Of a stretch of 64,000 nucleotides of DNA, positions 10,567-21,728 are shown one piece after another; position 1 is the first letter of the stretch; every line of letters begins with the position of its first letter. The position numbers and the translations under genes were made by a program. Origin of the DNA: Rugalucina vietnamica (Eukaryota; Mollusca; Bivalvia; Lucinida; Lucinidae). Where the stretch lies: assembly GCA_964017185.1 (NCBI GenBank), contig OZ024872.1, forward strand, positions 44,646,188 through 44,710,187. The letters run 5' to 3'. The notes under the pieces are model-generated. The model was not told the DNA's origin, did no database searches, and saw only the letters and a program-made list of their open reading frames with translations.

Positions 10567-10804
10567 CCCGAGGTTATAAAACTTTTTTTCAAGCTCAGCT
10601 CAGTTGAGCATGAAATTTCAACTGCTGATAAATGCTGAAATAGTAAAAAATTGTGGAAAATTCAGGTTCAAAACTCAAAAACTAGCAATTTATCCTGCTC
10701 ATAAATGTTAAAATGCCAACAATGTTGGCATTTTAACATTTATGAGCAGGATAAATTTTAAGCTCAGCTGAGTTGAGCATGGAAAAAGTTTTATAACCTC
10801 GGGG
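10567..10804. mobile_element. Family C foldback element with perfect 33-bp hairpin
   Basis: Terminal inverted repeats 'cccgaggttataaaac' (10568-10583) and its inverse (to 10803), with 'aagctcagct(c/g)agttgagcat' as a subterminal pair. At its right-centre 10689-10721 and 10723-10755 are exact inverse copies separated by one base. A solo right end occurs at 47954-47990. Confidence 0.8.
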
Positions 10805-11164
10805 CCTGGTTAAAACTAGGTGATTCACTTTGTTGCTCATAAACACAACCGGAAAGCATCAGGGTTTCAACCGAAACCCTTCTGACTGGTCTGCAACCGA
10901 AACACCAAATATGTTGATGTAAGATGGGTGAAAGATTAATTACTGTCTTATGATATTTTTTTTTTCTCACATTAAAACTTGTAAAATATATACTTCTAGT
11001 AACAAACGAACATAATATCAGACAAATATCCAAAAATAGCTTCTAATTTCCCTACTTTCCTAGACTGATTACTTTCAATTATCTTGATAGAATATTATAC
11101 TGATAATGGTTGAGAATTGTCAAACTAGGAAAAATCTGTTGTTTTTTTTTCTTTTTTGCAAATG

Positions 11165-11260
11165 TGGAACAAATCTTACTGCACAGCTGATGAGCTCATA
11201 GAATATTTATCATTCGCCTCTTCTAAACCCAAACTTTTAAGCCTCAGGCTCTTACTAAAA
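11165..11260 (+). mobile_element. Probable family B fragment
   Basis: Weakly preserved 'ttactgcacagctgat', 'cctcttctaaacccaaac' and 'ttaagcctcaggctctta' blocks in family B order. Confidence 0.4.
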
Positions 11261-11282
11261 AAAATCATGCACTGCAATACAT

Positions 11283-11762
11283 CTGAAGCTGTAAAAAGTT
11301 GAAAAATTCAGTTGAAAAATTTTGATATTTTTCTTGCTTTTGCACAAAACCATGGAGACCCAACTTTTAATCGTGATTATTGGTGCGACGTGGAATGTTA
11401 ATGCATGCTATTATGAAGTTTCGTATGTGTCGGCGAGATCTTTACGAATGCGACGTTCCACATCCTAGATGCCCTTGGAAATAGAATGGCGCATTCGTAA
11501 CGATCTCGCCGAGGCATACGAAACTTCATAATAGCCTGCATTAACATTCCATGTCGCATCAATAATCACGATTAACAGTTGGGTACCCGTGAAAACTACG
11601 TTAGAACAGCCCCGGGTAGGCGGTTCTAATGAGTACTCACAATCCATGTTTTAAAGCAAAAATAAGAAAAACATGCATCTCCTTGTACACCCCAGTCTAA
11701 CAAATTGGAAGTGGGGTGGGGGTAAGGGGGTATATGGCCAAGTTTTCCTGATAGATCTTCTG
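11283..11762 (+). mobile_element. Family F repeat, interrupted by family G element
   Basis: The left part 'gaaaaattttgatatttttctt' and the right part 'ggcggttctaa...cacaatccatgtttt...gcaaaaataag' match the copy at 20225-20445. The two parts are separated by the inverted-repeat element at 11359-11583. A G-rich tract lies near 11705-11732. Confidence 0.65.
11359..11583. mobile_element. Family G element, 94-bp inverted repeats, nested in F
   Basis: Arm 11359-11452 and the inverse of 11490-11583 agree at all but about seven of 94 positions, starting CCCAAC and ending GAATGCG. They enclose a 37-bp centre. Such long arms with a short centre suggest a foldback MITE. No open frame of note; the minus-strand frame at 11465-11647 simply reads through it. 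Confidence 0.8.
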
Positions 11763-11838
11763 GACAAAGCTGCACTCGGTTTGTGTTTGACCTTGCTCAA
11801 GAAACCCTGTTTTCATCTGACAATGCTCAAAATGTTTT

Positions 11839-12069
11839 GAGCCACCGCAAAACCTAGGGAAAACCTACAATCTGCATAGGCCAAAACAAAGGCGCAGATC
11901 AGCTTTGCAGTAAAATCAGCGCCTTTGTTTTCACTACACAGATAGTACAATTCCTCTGCTTACTAAATCCAAAATTTCCAGCCTCTAACCATCTTCTGTG
12001 ACTGTACAGCCTGGTTTGTGTCGGACCTGGTCGGAAACCCAAACTGCTGGTCTTCTTGCGTCGCAGCTC
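11839..12069 (+). mobile_element. Family B MITE, TTTT flanks
   Basis: 'gagccaccgcaaaacc' to 'cttgcgtcgcagctc', with TTTT on each side. Part of the palindrome centre is deleted ('gctttgcagtaaaatcagcgcc'). Confidence 0.8.
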
Positions 12070-12275
12070 TTTTTATAAGAATTCTTACCATAATGAAAGT
12101 TTAGTGAAAAGTATTCCAGAACGCATCTGTTAGCAAGAGCTATAATAGCAACAAATTCATTACTAACAGGAGAGAAACATCTGACCAAGTAGTCTCAACA
12201 ACTATCCATCAACTTCTCTCAGTCAATCAACTTAATCAGGCTAAATTCCAGGAAAAACTAGCTCAGCCAACATAT

Positions 12276-12502
12276 GAGCTGCAACGCAAGATAATCGGTT
12301 TTCCGGGTTTCCATCAGGTCTGATACAAACTGGTCTAAACAGTCACAGAAGATGGCTAGAAGCTTGAAATTGCAGATCTAGGACGAAGAGGAATTGTACT
12401 ATCCGTGTATCGAAAACAAAGGCGCTGATCAGCTGTGCTCTAACTGATCAATGCCTTTGTTTTTGCATAGGCGAAAATCTGCTTTTTTTCATGACGTGGC
12501 TC
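12276..12502 (-). mobile_element. Family B MITE, ATAT target duplication
   Basis: Flanked by ATAT (12272-12275; 12503-12506). Full-length reverse-oriented copy; the palindrome centre is diverged ('agctgtgctctaactgatc'). Confidence 0.88.
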
Positions 12503-12944
12503 ATATGGAATGGGAAAATATGATTTTTAATCCTATGGAAATATCAAAGGTGCGGATATGTAAGGATACACAGTCGGATGAGTGGCCTGACTTTTACATT
12601 CTTTTAAGTTTATCTGTCCAAAGGTTTGTAGTATTTTAACTGGTTTCAACCTTACCTGGTCAGATACTGCAATGCCAAGTTTTCTTGTGCAAATGCTCAA
12701 GGAATGGAATGCTATCAGTATTAATAATATTCTGTGTTTTAAAAGAGGATAACCTATTAAGCAATGAAGCATGAATGCCAGTCTTCCACAGGGTCCTCCA
12801 GTGAAATGTGAAAACAACAGAAACCATACTACTGCTGGGACTTTTAAATATACAATACAATACAAAGTAGCTTATTAGCATAAAACATAACACAATGTTT
12901 ATTGCCAAAGGGGGCCCTCGCCCATTAATTGGGGCCTAGGAGAA

Positions 12945-13255
12945 GTAGATGGGCTGCTTGTGCCTCCAGCAAAGCTTCTAAACTAACTGACCAACCATCT
13001 GATTACTGGTTATTAGTGGTTAACTGCTCAAGTTGGAGTCTGCCCATGAAAAGTGGTTTAGTCAAACCATCCATACATATAAGCTGTATTGGTTTGCTTG
13101 GGTGGTTAAATTTATGAAGCACATTTTGAGAGTCATGACATCCTAATGTTGGGTAAAAGTCCCGTAGAATGGAGGCAACATTCCGACATGACCATTGCTG
13201 TTGACTGGTATGTAAAGCATCAATTCAAACAAACAAATTCAAACAAAACAGTTGG
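12945..13255 (+). repeat. Family J interspersed repeat (SINE-like tail)
   Basis: Shares 'accaaccatctgattactggtta', 'agtggtttagtcaaaccatcc' and 'catcctaatgttgggta' with the inverted copy at 48243-48520. It ends in 'aacaaacaaattcaaacaaaac', a tail typical of SINEs. The frame at 12929-13117 is a translation of it. Confidence 0.6.
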
Positions 13256-13569
13256 TTGTATTTGCATGAATGTTGTCATTAGGCAACAAACTGTCAAGAT
13301 ATGCAGATAAAGTATGTGCAAAGAACAACTTCAACTGGTTCCTATTGTATTACCCATGCAGCTGTATAATGTGAAAAAAATATGGGAGAATTAAAGGTTA
13401 CTGAGTTGATACTATACTGAACAAAAGTGAAAATGCTACACATAATTTGACTATATTTGTGCATGAATGTTTGCCCTTCTTTTCATTTAATTGCAAAAAA
13501 TTTAGTAGAGCATAATATAAGACTTTCACTATTTGGCTATAATCTGCACCTTGATTCGGTTCTTTTGAA

Positions 13570-13906
13570 ACGAAAAAAAAAAAGTCGAAAAAAAAAAAAG
13601 TCGAAAAAAAAAAAAAAAAAAAAAGACTGTCAATTAAGCAGCATGTGTAACAGAACTCCCCTGAATGAGTGTATGAAATCTGCCATGGCTGGTTCCAAGT
13701 GCTGTTGATGTTGTATGTTTATTTTTGCGGATTTGGTTTAATGCTATACTGAATTGAAATGGTCATCTTTGAGACTCCTTGTTAAAATGTGTGTAAGCAC
13801 AACTCTGAAACAAATCGAAATGGCCAAAGCATGAATTTTTATAAGTAATGAAACATTTTACAAAAAAATGAAATGAGGCAAAAAAAAAAAAAAAAAAAAA
13901 AAAAAA
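13570..13906. repeat. A-rich simple sequence tracts
   Basis: Interrupted A-runs with a 'gtcg' spacer at 13573-13624 and an uninterrupted A-run at 13881-13906. The lysine-rich frame across the first tract is an artefact. Confidence 0.9.
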
Positions 13907-14110
13907 TTAAGTCAGAATATATGTACAGCATTTTCACTTTAGTTAAGTATATATAATCATTAACATGGACCAACGATAAACCAAAAGGGAAATCTACTGA
14001 TGGGTCAGCATGTCAAAGTAGCATCATCGGTAACAACTTCAGTCACAGAGTAACAAAACTATATACAGTCAGATCCAAAGTAAACTGAGGTTGTCATCTC
14101 AGCATAATAT

Positions 14111-14344
14111 GAGCTGCCTCATGGGAAAACCAACAATCTGCATGGGCGAAAACAAACACGCAGATCAGCTTCGCGGTAACCGCGAAGCTGATCAGCGCCT
14201 TTGTTTTCGCTACTCGGATAGTACAATTCCTCCTCTACTTAACTCCAAAATTTCAAGCTTCTAGCCTGCTTCTGTGACTGTGCAGCCTGATTTGTGTCTG
14301 ACCTGTTCGGAAACCACATTGTTGGTTTTCCCACGAGGCGGCTC
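14111..14344 (+). mobile_element. Family B MITE, ATAT target duplication
   Basis: Complete copy of the 'CCTCATGGG...CCCACGAGG' subtype, flanked by ATAT (14107-14110; 14345-14348). The central stem is the perfect TTCGCGG/CCGCGAA variant. Confidence 0.93.
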
Positions 14345-14456
14345 ATATGCTTCTAGAAGTTTACTAGAAGAAGCTCTCGATTCTTGGATACCCCACATTT
14401 TCATGTATAACAGAGTCTGTGGTCAGAAAAGGACAGCACTGGCTTGACGGAAATAT

Positions 14457-14690
14457 GAGCCACCTCGTGGAAAAACCAACAATGTGGTTTCCGAACACAT
14501 TAGACACAAACCGGCCTGTACGGTCACAGAAAAGAGCTAGAAGCTTGAAATTTCAGATTTAAGTAGAAGAGGAATTGTACTATCTGAGTAGCGAAAACAA
14601 AGACGCTGATCAGCTTCGCGGTTACCGCGAAGCTGATCTGTGTCTTTGTTTTCGCCTATGCAGATTGTTGGTTTTCCCATGGGGCGGCTC
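14457..14690 (-). mobile_element. Family B MITE, ATAT target duplication
   Basis: Complete reverse-oriented copy flanked by ATAT (14453-14456; 14691-14694), with a perfect TTCGCGG/CCGCGAA stem. It lies 112 bp from the copy at 14111 in the opposite orientation, so the pair could itself form a large hairpin. Confidence 0.93.
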
Positions 14691-14882
14691 ATATATTGTG
14701 TGGATTTTATTGTGTGGTGGCTCATTTGTTATTGATGAAAGTTGCATCAAACAAGTAGAAAATGTCACCTATAAATATTGTATAAGCATGTAAGTAAAAT
14801 CGTATAAAACCTTTTCAGAAATTTAGCAAGTCAGACAAATTAACCAAACATTCAGCATGGCTGAAAATATTTTGAACGAAAA

Positions 14883-15076
14883 GTTTGTTTGTTTGTTTGT
14901 TCGGGTTTAACTTCGCTTTCAACATTATCATTCTGTCATATCACGACGGTGTCTGGTTGTGACAGGGAGCTCAATGCTCAACTAGTACCATTGTTAACAA
15001 CTTTGGTATGTCCCGGCCCGGGATCGAACCCGGTACCTCCTGATCTTGGAGTGCACACTCTACCTAGGGTGGTTTG
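14883..15076 (-). mobile_element. tRNA-derived SINE
   Basis: The minus strand has an A-box-like 'cctaggtagagtgtgcac' (15051-15068 region), a good B box GGTTCGATCC (15021-15030) and a body ending 'gaaagcgaagttaaaccc'. An ACAAACAAAC tail follows (14883-14900). It is too long and too far from a cloverleaf to be a tRNA gene. Confidence 0.75.
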
Positions 15077-15150
15077 AACGAAAATTGACAATTTTATGTC
15101 ATGAAGGTTAAACAAGAAACTTACTTATTTTTTATTTTTTTTTTTTTTAG

Positions 15151-15220
15151 TTCTGACAGACCAAAAAGAAAGAAAAAGGTGTTCAGCACTAGTACTGCCT
15201 CACATCTTCTTGTTGCCTAG
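15151..15220 (+). CDS. Candidate terminal exon with basic cluster
   Basis: A long T-run ending in TTTAG at 15150 is a strong acceptor. One completing base is followed by 22 codons, SDRPKRKKKVFSTSTASHLL then VA, and TAG at 15218-15220. The RPKRKKK cluster resembles a monopartite nuclear localisation signal. No clear partner exon upstream on this strand was found and no AATAAA follows closely. An alternative frame from the same acceptor ends one codon later. Confidence 0.33.
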
Positions 15221-15350
15221 CTAATACTGTCGTTATATATGAGCATTTAAGATCTTCAATTGAGGTAACAGATTATGAGAACTAATGAAAATGTATTGGT
15301 TTCCATAAAGAAAAGCTTAACATTTCGTCTGGACCTTAATACGGTGATCT

Positions 15351-15410
15351 GACCGAGAATCAAAGAATATGAGCTGAATCGACCGAGAATCAAAGAATAT
15401 GAGCTGAATC
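15351..15410 (+). repeat. Exact 30-bp tandem duplication
   Basis: Two identical 30-bp units (15351-15380 and 15381-15410), immediately before the 5' end of a family A element. Confidence 0.9.
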
Positions 15411-15412
15411 AT

Positions 15413-16912
15413 TAACCAGAGGACCAATGGTCCTGTAAACGCTCACCTGAAACCCGAGATATATACCAATAAACTTGTTTGACTAGAATGATAATATAGT
15501 ATATAACCCCAGGGCCGGGTCAGAGCAACCCCTGGAGTCAATTTCTTTTTGAAAATATTAAACTTTAGTCCATTTGCCAATTTACTGCAAGTTTTGCCCT
15601 TCAAATGATATTTTAACAATTTTCCCCATTCAAATGCATGGGCGACCTAAGTTGACCTTGCCGTAAAATAAGTCAAGGTCACCCAAGGGTCATGATTTAT
15701 ATAAACTTTGTAGAGCTCCATTGCCTGATACTTTATGCCAAGTCTCAAAATCATAGGCCTTCTGGTTCTGGAGAAAAAGATTTTTAAAGGTTTTTGCTAT
15801 TTATAGCCATGGCAGCCATCTTGGTCATGTGACCTTGACCATTAATATATACTTTCATTCCCACTTCCTAACAATACTCCTCATAAAGTTTGGCTTTGAT
15901 TGGCCAAGCAGTTTCAGAGAAGAAGATCTTTGAATATCACTGTAAAATACATGTATATTGCCCCGGGGTGGGGGCAGACAGACCCCTGGGGTCCAAATTT
16001 TTTCAGAATCATAAAAATTAAGTCCATTTGCCCATTTCCTGCAAGGTTTTCCCTACAAATGACATTTTCCTATTTTTTCCCATTCAAATGCATGAGCGAC
16101 CTATGTTGACCTTGCCGTATAATAGGTCAAGGTCATCCCAGGGTCATGATTTATATAAACTTTGTAGAGCTCCAGTCACTGATGCTTCACATCAAGTTTC
16201 AAAATCATTGGCCTTCTGGTTCTGGAGAAGAAGATTTTTAAAGGTTTTTTCTATTTATAGCCATGGCAGCCATCTTGGTCATGTGACCTTAACCATTTAT
16301 ATAAACTGTCTTTCCCCCTTCCCAAGGATGCTCCATATGAAGTTTGGCTTTGATTGGCCAAGCGGTTTCAGGAGAGAAGATGTTTCATTATTATGGAATT
16401 ATACATGTATATAGCCCCAGGGCAGGGGCAGACACCCCCCAGGGGCTAAAATTTTCCATTAACATTAATCTTCTGTCCATTTGCCTATTCCAAGTTAGTT
16501 TTACCCATTTAATAGCATTTTACCATTTTTTCCCATTCAAATGCATTGGCGACCTAAGTTGACCTTGCCGTAAAATAGGTCAAGGTCATCCTAGGGTCAT
16601 GATTTATATAAACTATGATGGGCCCACATCCCCGATGCTACATACCAAGTTTCATGGAAATCGGCCCACTGGTTCTGGAGAAGAAGATTTTTAAAGGTTT
16701 TTGCTATTTATAGCCATGGCTGCCATCTTGGTCATGTGACCTGGACCATTTATATAAACTTTCGTTCCCCCTTCCTAAGGATGCTCCACATCAAGTTTGG
16801 CTTTGATTGGCCAAGCGGTTTCAGAGGAGAAGATCTTTGAAATTGTGAACGACGGACGGACGACGGACGACGGACGGACGGACGGACGGACGATGGAGCA
16901 TGGTGAGCTAAA
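15413..16912 (+). mobile_element. Family A element with ~455-bp tandem units
   Basis: Starts with the hairpin AGGACC-AAT-GGTCCT and 'gctcacctga', the inverse of the family's 3' end. Three units follow (landmark 'ttctggagaag' at 15764, 16219 and 16673), then an ACGG microsatellite (16849-16892). The 3' end is shortened to 'catggtgagcta' without the terminal hairpin. The frames at 15900-16562 are repeat translations. Confidence 0.8.
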
Positions 16913-17171
16913 AACCTGCTTTTTTTACATAAGCCAAAACAAAAACACAAATCAGTTGTGCAGTAACTGCACGCTGATCAGAATGTTTGTTTTCGCCTCA
17001 AAGATAGCAAAATCTCTCCTCTTATTAAATCTTAAATGTCAAGCTTAATCTTAAAACTTAAATGTCAAGCTTCATCTTAAATGTCGAGCCTTCTCCTATG
17101 ACTATACAGGTCCATTTGTGTCAGACCTTGTCAGAATATGTGAAAAAATATGTTTTATCGTAATGTGACTT
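16913..17171 (+). mobile_element. Family B MITE, diverged
   Basis: Directly abuts the 3' end of the family A element. The palindrome ('cagttgtgcagtaactgcacgctg') and 'actatacaggtccatttgtgtcag' are recognisable. A 'cttaaatgtcaagctt' segment is triplicated in the long arm. Confidence 0.65.
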
Positions 17172-17718
17172 ATATGATACAAGTCTTGTGGCAGTAAGAT
17201 TGCCGTTAAAATCTAAGAGACATTTTATTGATCATGTGGTCAGTTCGGAGTTGATTGGGCAGAAATAATGGGCTTTGTCACTTGTTAGGGGATACATCAT
17301 TAAGCTGCGTAAGCGTTTTCTCCGATAGCGCAAACAGTTTCTGAGATAGAACTAGGTGGTTATTAAGTGAAAAGTGATACTTGATGCAAGAAAATATAGA
17401 ACAACATCTTGGTCAAAGATTAAGCTATGTCACCAGAATACCTCATTCAATAAAGTTCCGTCTACCTGGTACATTGTTGAATTTTCACCCTTCCAAAATG
17501 ATTATCAACCTCGGCTTTGCCTCAGTCAAAAACCATTTCATCATGGTGAAAATTCTTACTATCACCATCTCAGCAATGCAGTATACTGATACACAGTGCA
17601 CATGCATTGTTTCACAATGGGATAACAGTTGTGCTATCTGTAGAGTGACAAACCTTTCATGAACAAATCTACGTGAAACAATATTGAGGATTGATATCTG
17701 ACCAGCCTTGACACAAAT
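17172..17718. other. No recognisable gene
   Basis: Short overlapping frames on both strands at 17374-17769 have no conserved features or splice context. I call nothing here. Confidence 0.45.
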
Positions 17719-17912
17719 GAGCCGCGTCATGAGAAAACCAACGATATGATTTCTGACCAGGTTTGACAAAACCAGCTTATACGGTCACAGAATTTAAGAA
17801 GATATGTGTGTAGCAAAAACAAAGGCACTGATAAGCTTCACGGTTACTGCGAAGCTGGTCTACACCTTTGTTTTTGCATATGCAGATTGTTTTTTTGTTT
17901 TTTTGATGCGGC
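17719..17912 (-). mobile_element. Family B MITE, internally deleted
   Basis: Starts 'gagccgcgtcatgagaaaac' after AAAT. Part of the long arm is missing. The palindrome survives ('agcttcacggttactgcgaagct'), and the right end is degraded ('gatgcggc' then AAAT). Confidence 0.75.
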
Positions 17913-17937
17913 AAATCAAATCATCTCCTGGAAGTAT

Positions 17938-18125
17938 TGTGGCCTAGTAGTTAAGACGTAGAGTACTGAGCTCTGGAGCAAGAGGTCCTGGGTTTCATAC
18001 CTACTTCTGCCATGTAGTGACATTCCTCCTGTAGCATAATGTTGTGTGGCTCAATCTCGACATGACTGAAAAATTGTTGCCTCCGATGTTAAGCCATCTA
18101 AAACCAAAGACACAATGTCCAACCG
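17938..18125 (+). mobile_element. tRNA-derived SINE, old copy
   Basis: 'gtggcctagtagttaagac' (A-box-like) and 'gggtttcatacc' (degenerate B box, 17990-18001) are followed by 'cgacatgactgaaaaattgt' and 'gatgttaagccatc', a body and tail order like that of the SINE at 14883. Confidence 0.6.
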
Positions 18126-18679
18126 CACTACTGACTACACAACTTCTCAGCTTAACTCATATATTAAGCCTGGGACAAAGGCAGACAGTAAAGCCCCACA
18201 TGTGACGCCGGAGGCTATTCTGTTTGCTTAAAAGAGTTTCATAGAAAAAATGGAATAAAAACTCATGCCCCTAAAATGACAGTGAATCCTCCCAATTGAT
18301 AATGATGGGAAAGTGCATTCGTCAAAAATGGGTTCAACACATGGCAGCATTCACACATCTTCAGTGGACAGTCTGTTGACACCAAACAATCAAAGAGTGA
18401 CATGGATTTATTTACCAGAAATATTAGTACGATGGAATCAATGAAAACTTGTATCCAGAGACCTTAGTAATCTAATATGGAATGATAGAATGTGTTCTAA
18501 ATCCCATAAATCTATTTATTCCAGAACTCTTACAAATATCCAGGGATCAATATCATAGTATCTGGTCAAGATTATGGTCAATATGCTGTATTGTCTATTT
18601 GTTTGATGAATATGCAACATCAGAAAATAACCAGTTTTAAAATGTTGTCACTCTATCAGAGGCTTCTGATGATGCACCT
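18126..18679. other. No recognisable feature
   Basis: Nothing supportable was seen on either strand. Confidence 0.4.
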
Positions 18680-18899
18680 TTGCATGAAAAAACAACTTGG
18701 GGTTCCGACCAGATCAAACACATATCGGCCTGTACAGTCACAGAAGCAGGCTAGAGGCTTGATATTTGGGATTTAAGTAGAGAGGAATTGTACTATCCGG
18801 GTAGCAAAAACAAAGGCGCTTATCAGCTGTGCAGTTACTGATCTGTGCGTCTTTGTTTTTGCATATGCAGATAGATGGTTTTCTGAAGCTTAGCGGCTC
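18680..18899 (-). mobile_element. Family B MITE
   Basis: Reverse-oriented. 'cggcctgtacagtcacagaa', the long arm and 'tgcatatgcagatagatggt' are conserved. The palindrome has lost one inner arm and the left terminus is eroded. Confidence 0.8.
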
Positions 18900-19175
18900 T
18901 AATATCTTGGCTTATGTGTATAAATGCAGAAAATAACCATACAAGAAATCCAAAAAGAATTGAAAACACACCAGAATCAGGCCAACTACAGCATGAAAAA
19001 TAGATTAACTGCACTATAAAGTAGGTCAAGGTCATGGGGACAAGGTCATGGGATCAATGTACATGTACAGAGTACAAGCTTAAAGGGTAAGTCAAGCTTA
19101 AGATTTCACACTATTATGCAGTAATGAAGTATCAGCCAAATCGCATGAATTTAAAGCATTACTTGATGTAAAACA

Positions 19176-19292
19176 TTGTCAATGAAGCATAAAATAAAGG
19201 TCTTGTCAAAACATTGCCAAATTCATTGAAGCATAAAATAAAGGTCTTGTCAAAACATTGTCAAATTCAATGAAGCATAAAATGTAGGTCAT
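19176..19292 (+). repeat. Three-copy tandem repeat, ~57-bp unit
   Basis: 'gaagcataaaataaaggtc' followed by 'ttgtcaaaacattg(c/t)caaatt' repeats with slight variation, at 19190, 19229 and 19273. Confidence 0.7.
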
Positions 19293-19466
19293 GTCATGAG
19301 TACTCAGTCATAGTACGTACTTACATGTACTTGAGAGAATGTCTAACAATAACTGGCATAAATTTTACGCTGTCAAATTCAATGAAGCAGGCCAAATGCT
19401 ACCATAGTTGCAGAGATGTACTTTAACATTAGATTCAACTTAAGTATACATACAGTCATGTACATT

Positions 19467-19558
19467 TCAATTTATGAAGCAATGCTGGCTTTCAATGTCC
19501 ACAATGGTCTGTTTCAGCTCATAGACTTGTATCTTCACACCAAGGTACCAAGTCAGTC
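19467..19558 (-). CDS. Candidate terminal exon
   Basis: On the minus strand the acceptor 'ccactcctttag' is followed by two completing bases and 29 codons to TGA. The peptide begins LTWYLGVKIQVYELKQTIVD and ends ESQHCFIN. The VYELKQTIVDIES stretch has coiled-coil spacing. The upstream exon must leave one base of a codon. The exon at 22242-22325 ends in phase 0, so it cannot join directly and another exon would be needed. No family is recognised. Confidence 0.38.
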
Positions 19559-20224
19559 CTAAAGGAGTGGGAGATGCGTGAAAAAGTCAGTATAGTTCAA
19601 TAATTTGTCAGTTTTTGGTCTTATAAAACACTGTTTTATGACTATTAATAGCAGCTATGGGACCAGTTTATCAATAATGTAAGCAATGTTTTGATACCAC
19701 AGGAGGAAAGTAATTTTCCTGACTTCAGTACAAATATGACATGGAAAACATGCGAGACATGCCATGATAAAACCTTCTTTTTGTACATGAAAGAAATGTG
19801 CCCACTTATAGTATCTGAAGAGGTTTTTAACCATATTTAAACGGTTAATGGCTTCCGATGAAGCTGTATATTATTTCTAGTTTCCACATTTGGAATTTCA
19901 ACTTAAAAGACTATCACTAAACAGGCTGCTTTGTGGCTCAAATGTTTTTCATGAGCAGGCTCATAGTTCTGAATTCTCTGTAATGGTTCAGATTAATAAG
20001 CTTGGACATGGTGGCAGACACTGGGCTTTATGACAGTTTCAATTACTCCATCATAATAAAAAAAAGTCCTGCGAGGCAAAATCTACAAAGTTTTTGAGTC
20101 CAGCCATAAACCCACAGTGTGTATCAGCCATCTAGCACATTGTAAGCTGGGTATGTGTCTATTTCCATTACAAAAACATGCACATGATTGTGATATGTAC
20201 ATATTTTTCCCATGCTGCAAAAAT

Positions 20225-20445
20225 TGAAAATTTTCAGCAGAAAAATTTTGATGTTTTTCTTATTTTTGCTAAAAACATAGATTGTGGGTACATGTAAGAA
20301 CCGCCTTGCTGAGGCGGTTCTAACTAGTACCCACAATCTATGTTTTGGAGCAAAAATAGGTATACCCCTGCACACCCGTTCTACTATATAAAAGTGGGGT
20401 TCAAGGGGGTATACATTACACGGTTATGTTTTCCTGATGTCTAAA
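20225..20445 (+). mobile_element. Family F repeat with central palindrome
   Basis: 'aaaacatagattgtgggtac' and its inverse 'gtacccacaatctatgtttt' flank 'gaaccgccttgctgaggcggttc', giving a foldback core. The left side is 'gaaaaattttgatgtttttctt' and the right side 'gagcaaaaataggtataccc'. Other copies are at 11283, 43095 and 45517. Confidence 0.7.
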
Positions 20446-20689
20446 CCTATCTTCATGTGGATATCTCAGGATCTGCCAAGGCTCAATCTTGTCTTCCATG
20501 AGCAACTCTGTGTTTTTCATCTTGCAATAGAAAACATTTTAGTTATGCTTAACATCCAAGACAACAACTTTTCAGCCATGCGCTATGGGAAGCTTAAAAT
20601 GTCTTGAAGACGAAAAGTATTAACAATGGGCTGATCTCAAACGTAAAGTCTCTTTCTGGTGTGATCTTTAAGACAAGTTTGATTGTAGC

Positions 20690-21320
20690 TATGCAAGTAT
20701 CTTTTTATGGGGTGGTCTTAAACACAAGTTAAACTGTAGCTATAAAAAAGTCTCTTTAAGGGATGGTATACAAGTTTGACGATAGCTATGAATTTCTCTA
20801 TAGTGTGTTTTTAACAAAAGTTTGACTGTAGCTATAAAAGTTTCTTAATATGGTGGTCTTTAACACAAGTTTGACTGTAGCTATGAAGGTTTCTTTATAG
20901 GGTGGTCTTTAACACAAGTTTGACTGTAGCTATGAAGGTTTATAGGGTGGTCTTTAACACAAGTTTGAATGTAGCTATGAACATCTCTTTATAGGGTGGT
21001 CTTAAACACAAGTTTGACTGTAGCTATGAGTGTCTCTTTATAGGGTGGTCTTTAACACAAGTTTGAATGTAGCTATGAAATGTCTCTTTATAGGGTGGTC
21101 TTTAACACGTTTGAATGTACGTAGCTATGAAATGTCTCTTTATAGGGTAGTATTTTTGACAAGTCGAAGTTTGAATCGCAATAAAAGTCTCATTATAATA
21201 AAGTGGTCTTCAACTCAAAATTTGACAGTACCTATCTACAAGTCTGCTTATGGGGTGGTCTTCAACACAAGTTCGACTGTATATAGATTTACAGGTCTCT
21301 TATGGGTCTGTAGAAGATAT
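20690..21320 (+). repeat. Degenerate ~50-60-bp tandem array
   Basis: About ten repeats of a unit like 'ctttatagggtggtctttaa' plus 'cacaagtttgactgtagctatgaa', with variable spacing. The 137-codon frame at 21030-21443 is largely translation of this array. Confidence 0.85.
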
Positions 21321-21728
21321 TTGACTGTAAAACAAGTCTCTAAATTTACTGTTACTTCTGAAAAAATGCAAGCTCTCATTATTAGAAAAATGTCAACTCA
21401 GCACCGTCAGCCCATTGCCCTACATTCTTCAAGTTTAATCTGATTCCATTAATGACGGGACCGTTGATTAACAAATCGATAATCTTCTGATACAGTATTG
21501 AACACCTTTAGAACTGGCTGACTGTAACAAGGAAATGAATGCCAATTAAAATTCTCCTTCAATTACTTTTAATTGCATCCATAACAGGCCAGTCTGAAGA
21601 AGAAAATTCTGTCTGATACTGCAGAGTACGTCTTTTTGAAAGCGGCAAATTAGACAGTCAACTGAGTCAAACCAAATGTAAGACATTGGATTTTTGTTGA
21701 TCAATTATTTCATGTACATGTACTTGAT
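21321..21728. other. No recognisable feature
   Basis: AT-rich spacer between the tandem array and the SINE-like repeat. No exon seen. Confidence 0.4.

Noticed and set aside
12658-12700. Minus-strand sequence ending at CAG|GTAAGG (SICTRKLGIAVSDQ)
   Set aside because: The donor looks good but no acceptor with a pyrimidine tract precedes it and the frame is ambiguous.
12929-13117. 62-codon plus-strand frame
   Set aside because: It lies inside interspersed repeat J, present inverted at 48243-48520 without a conserved frame.
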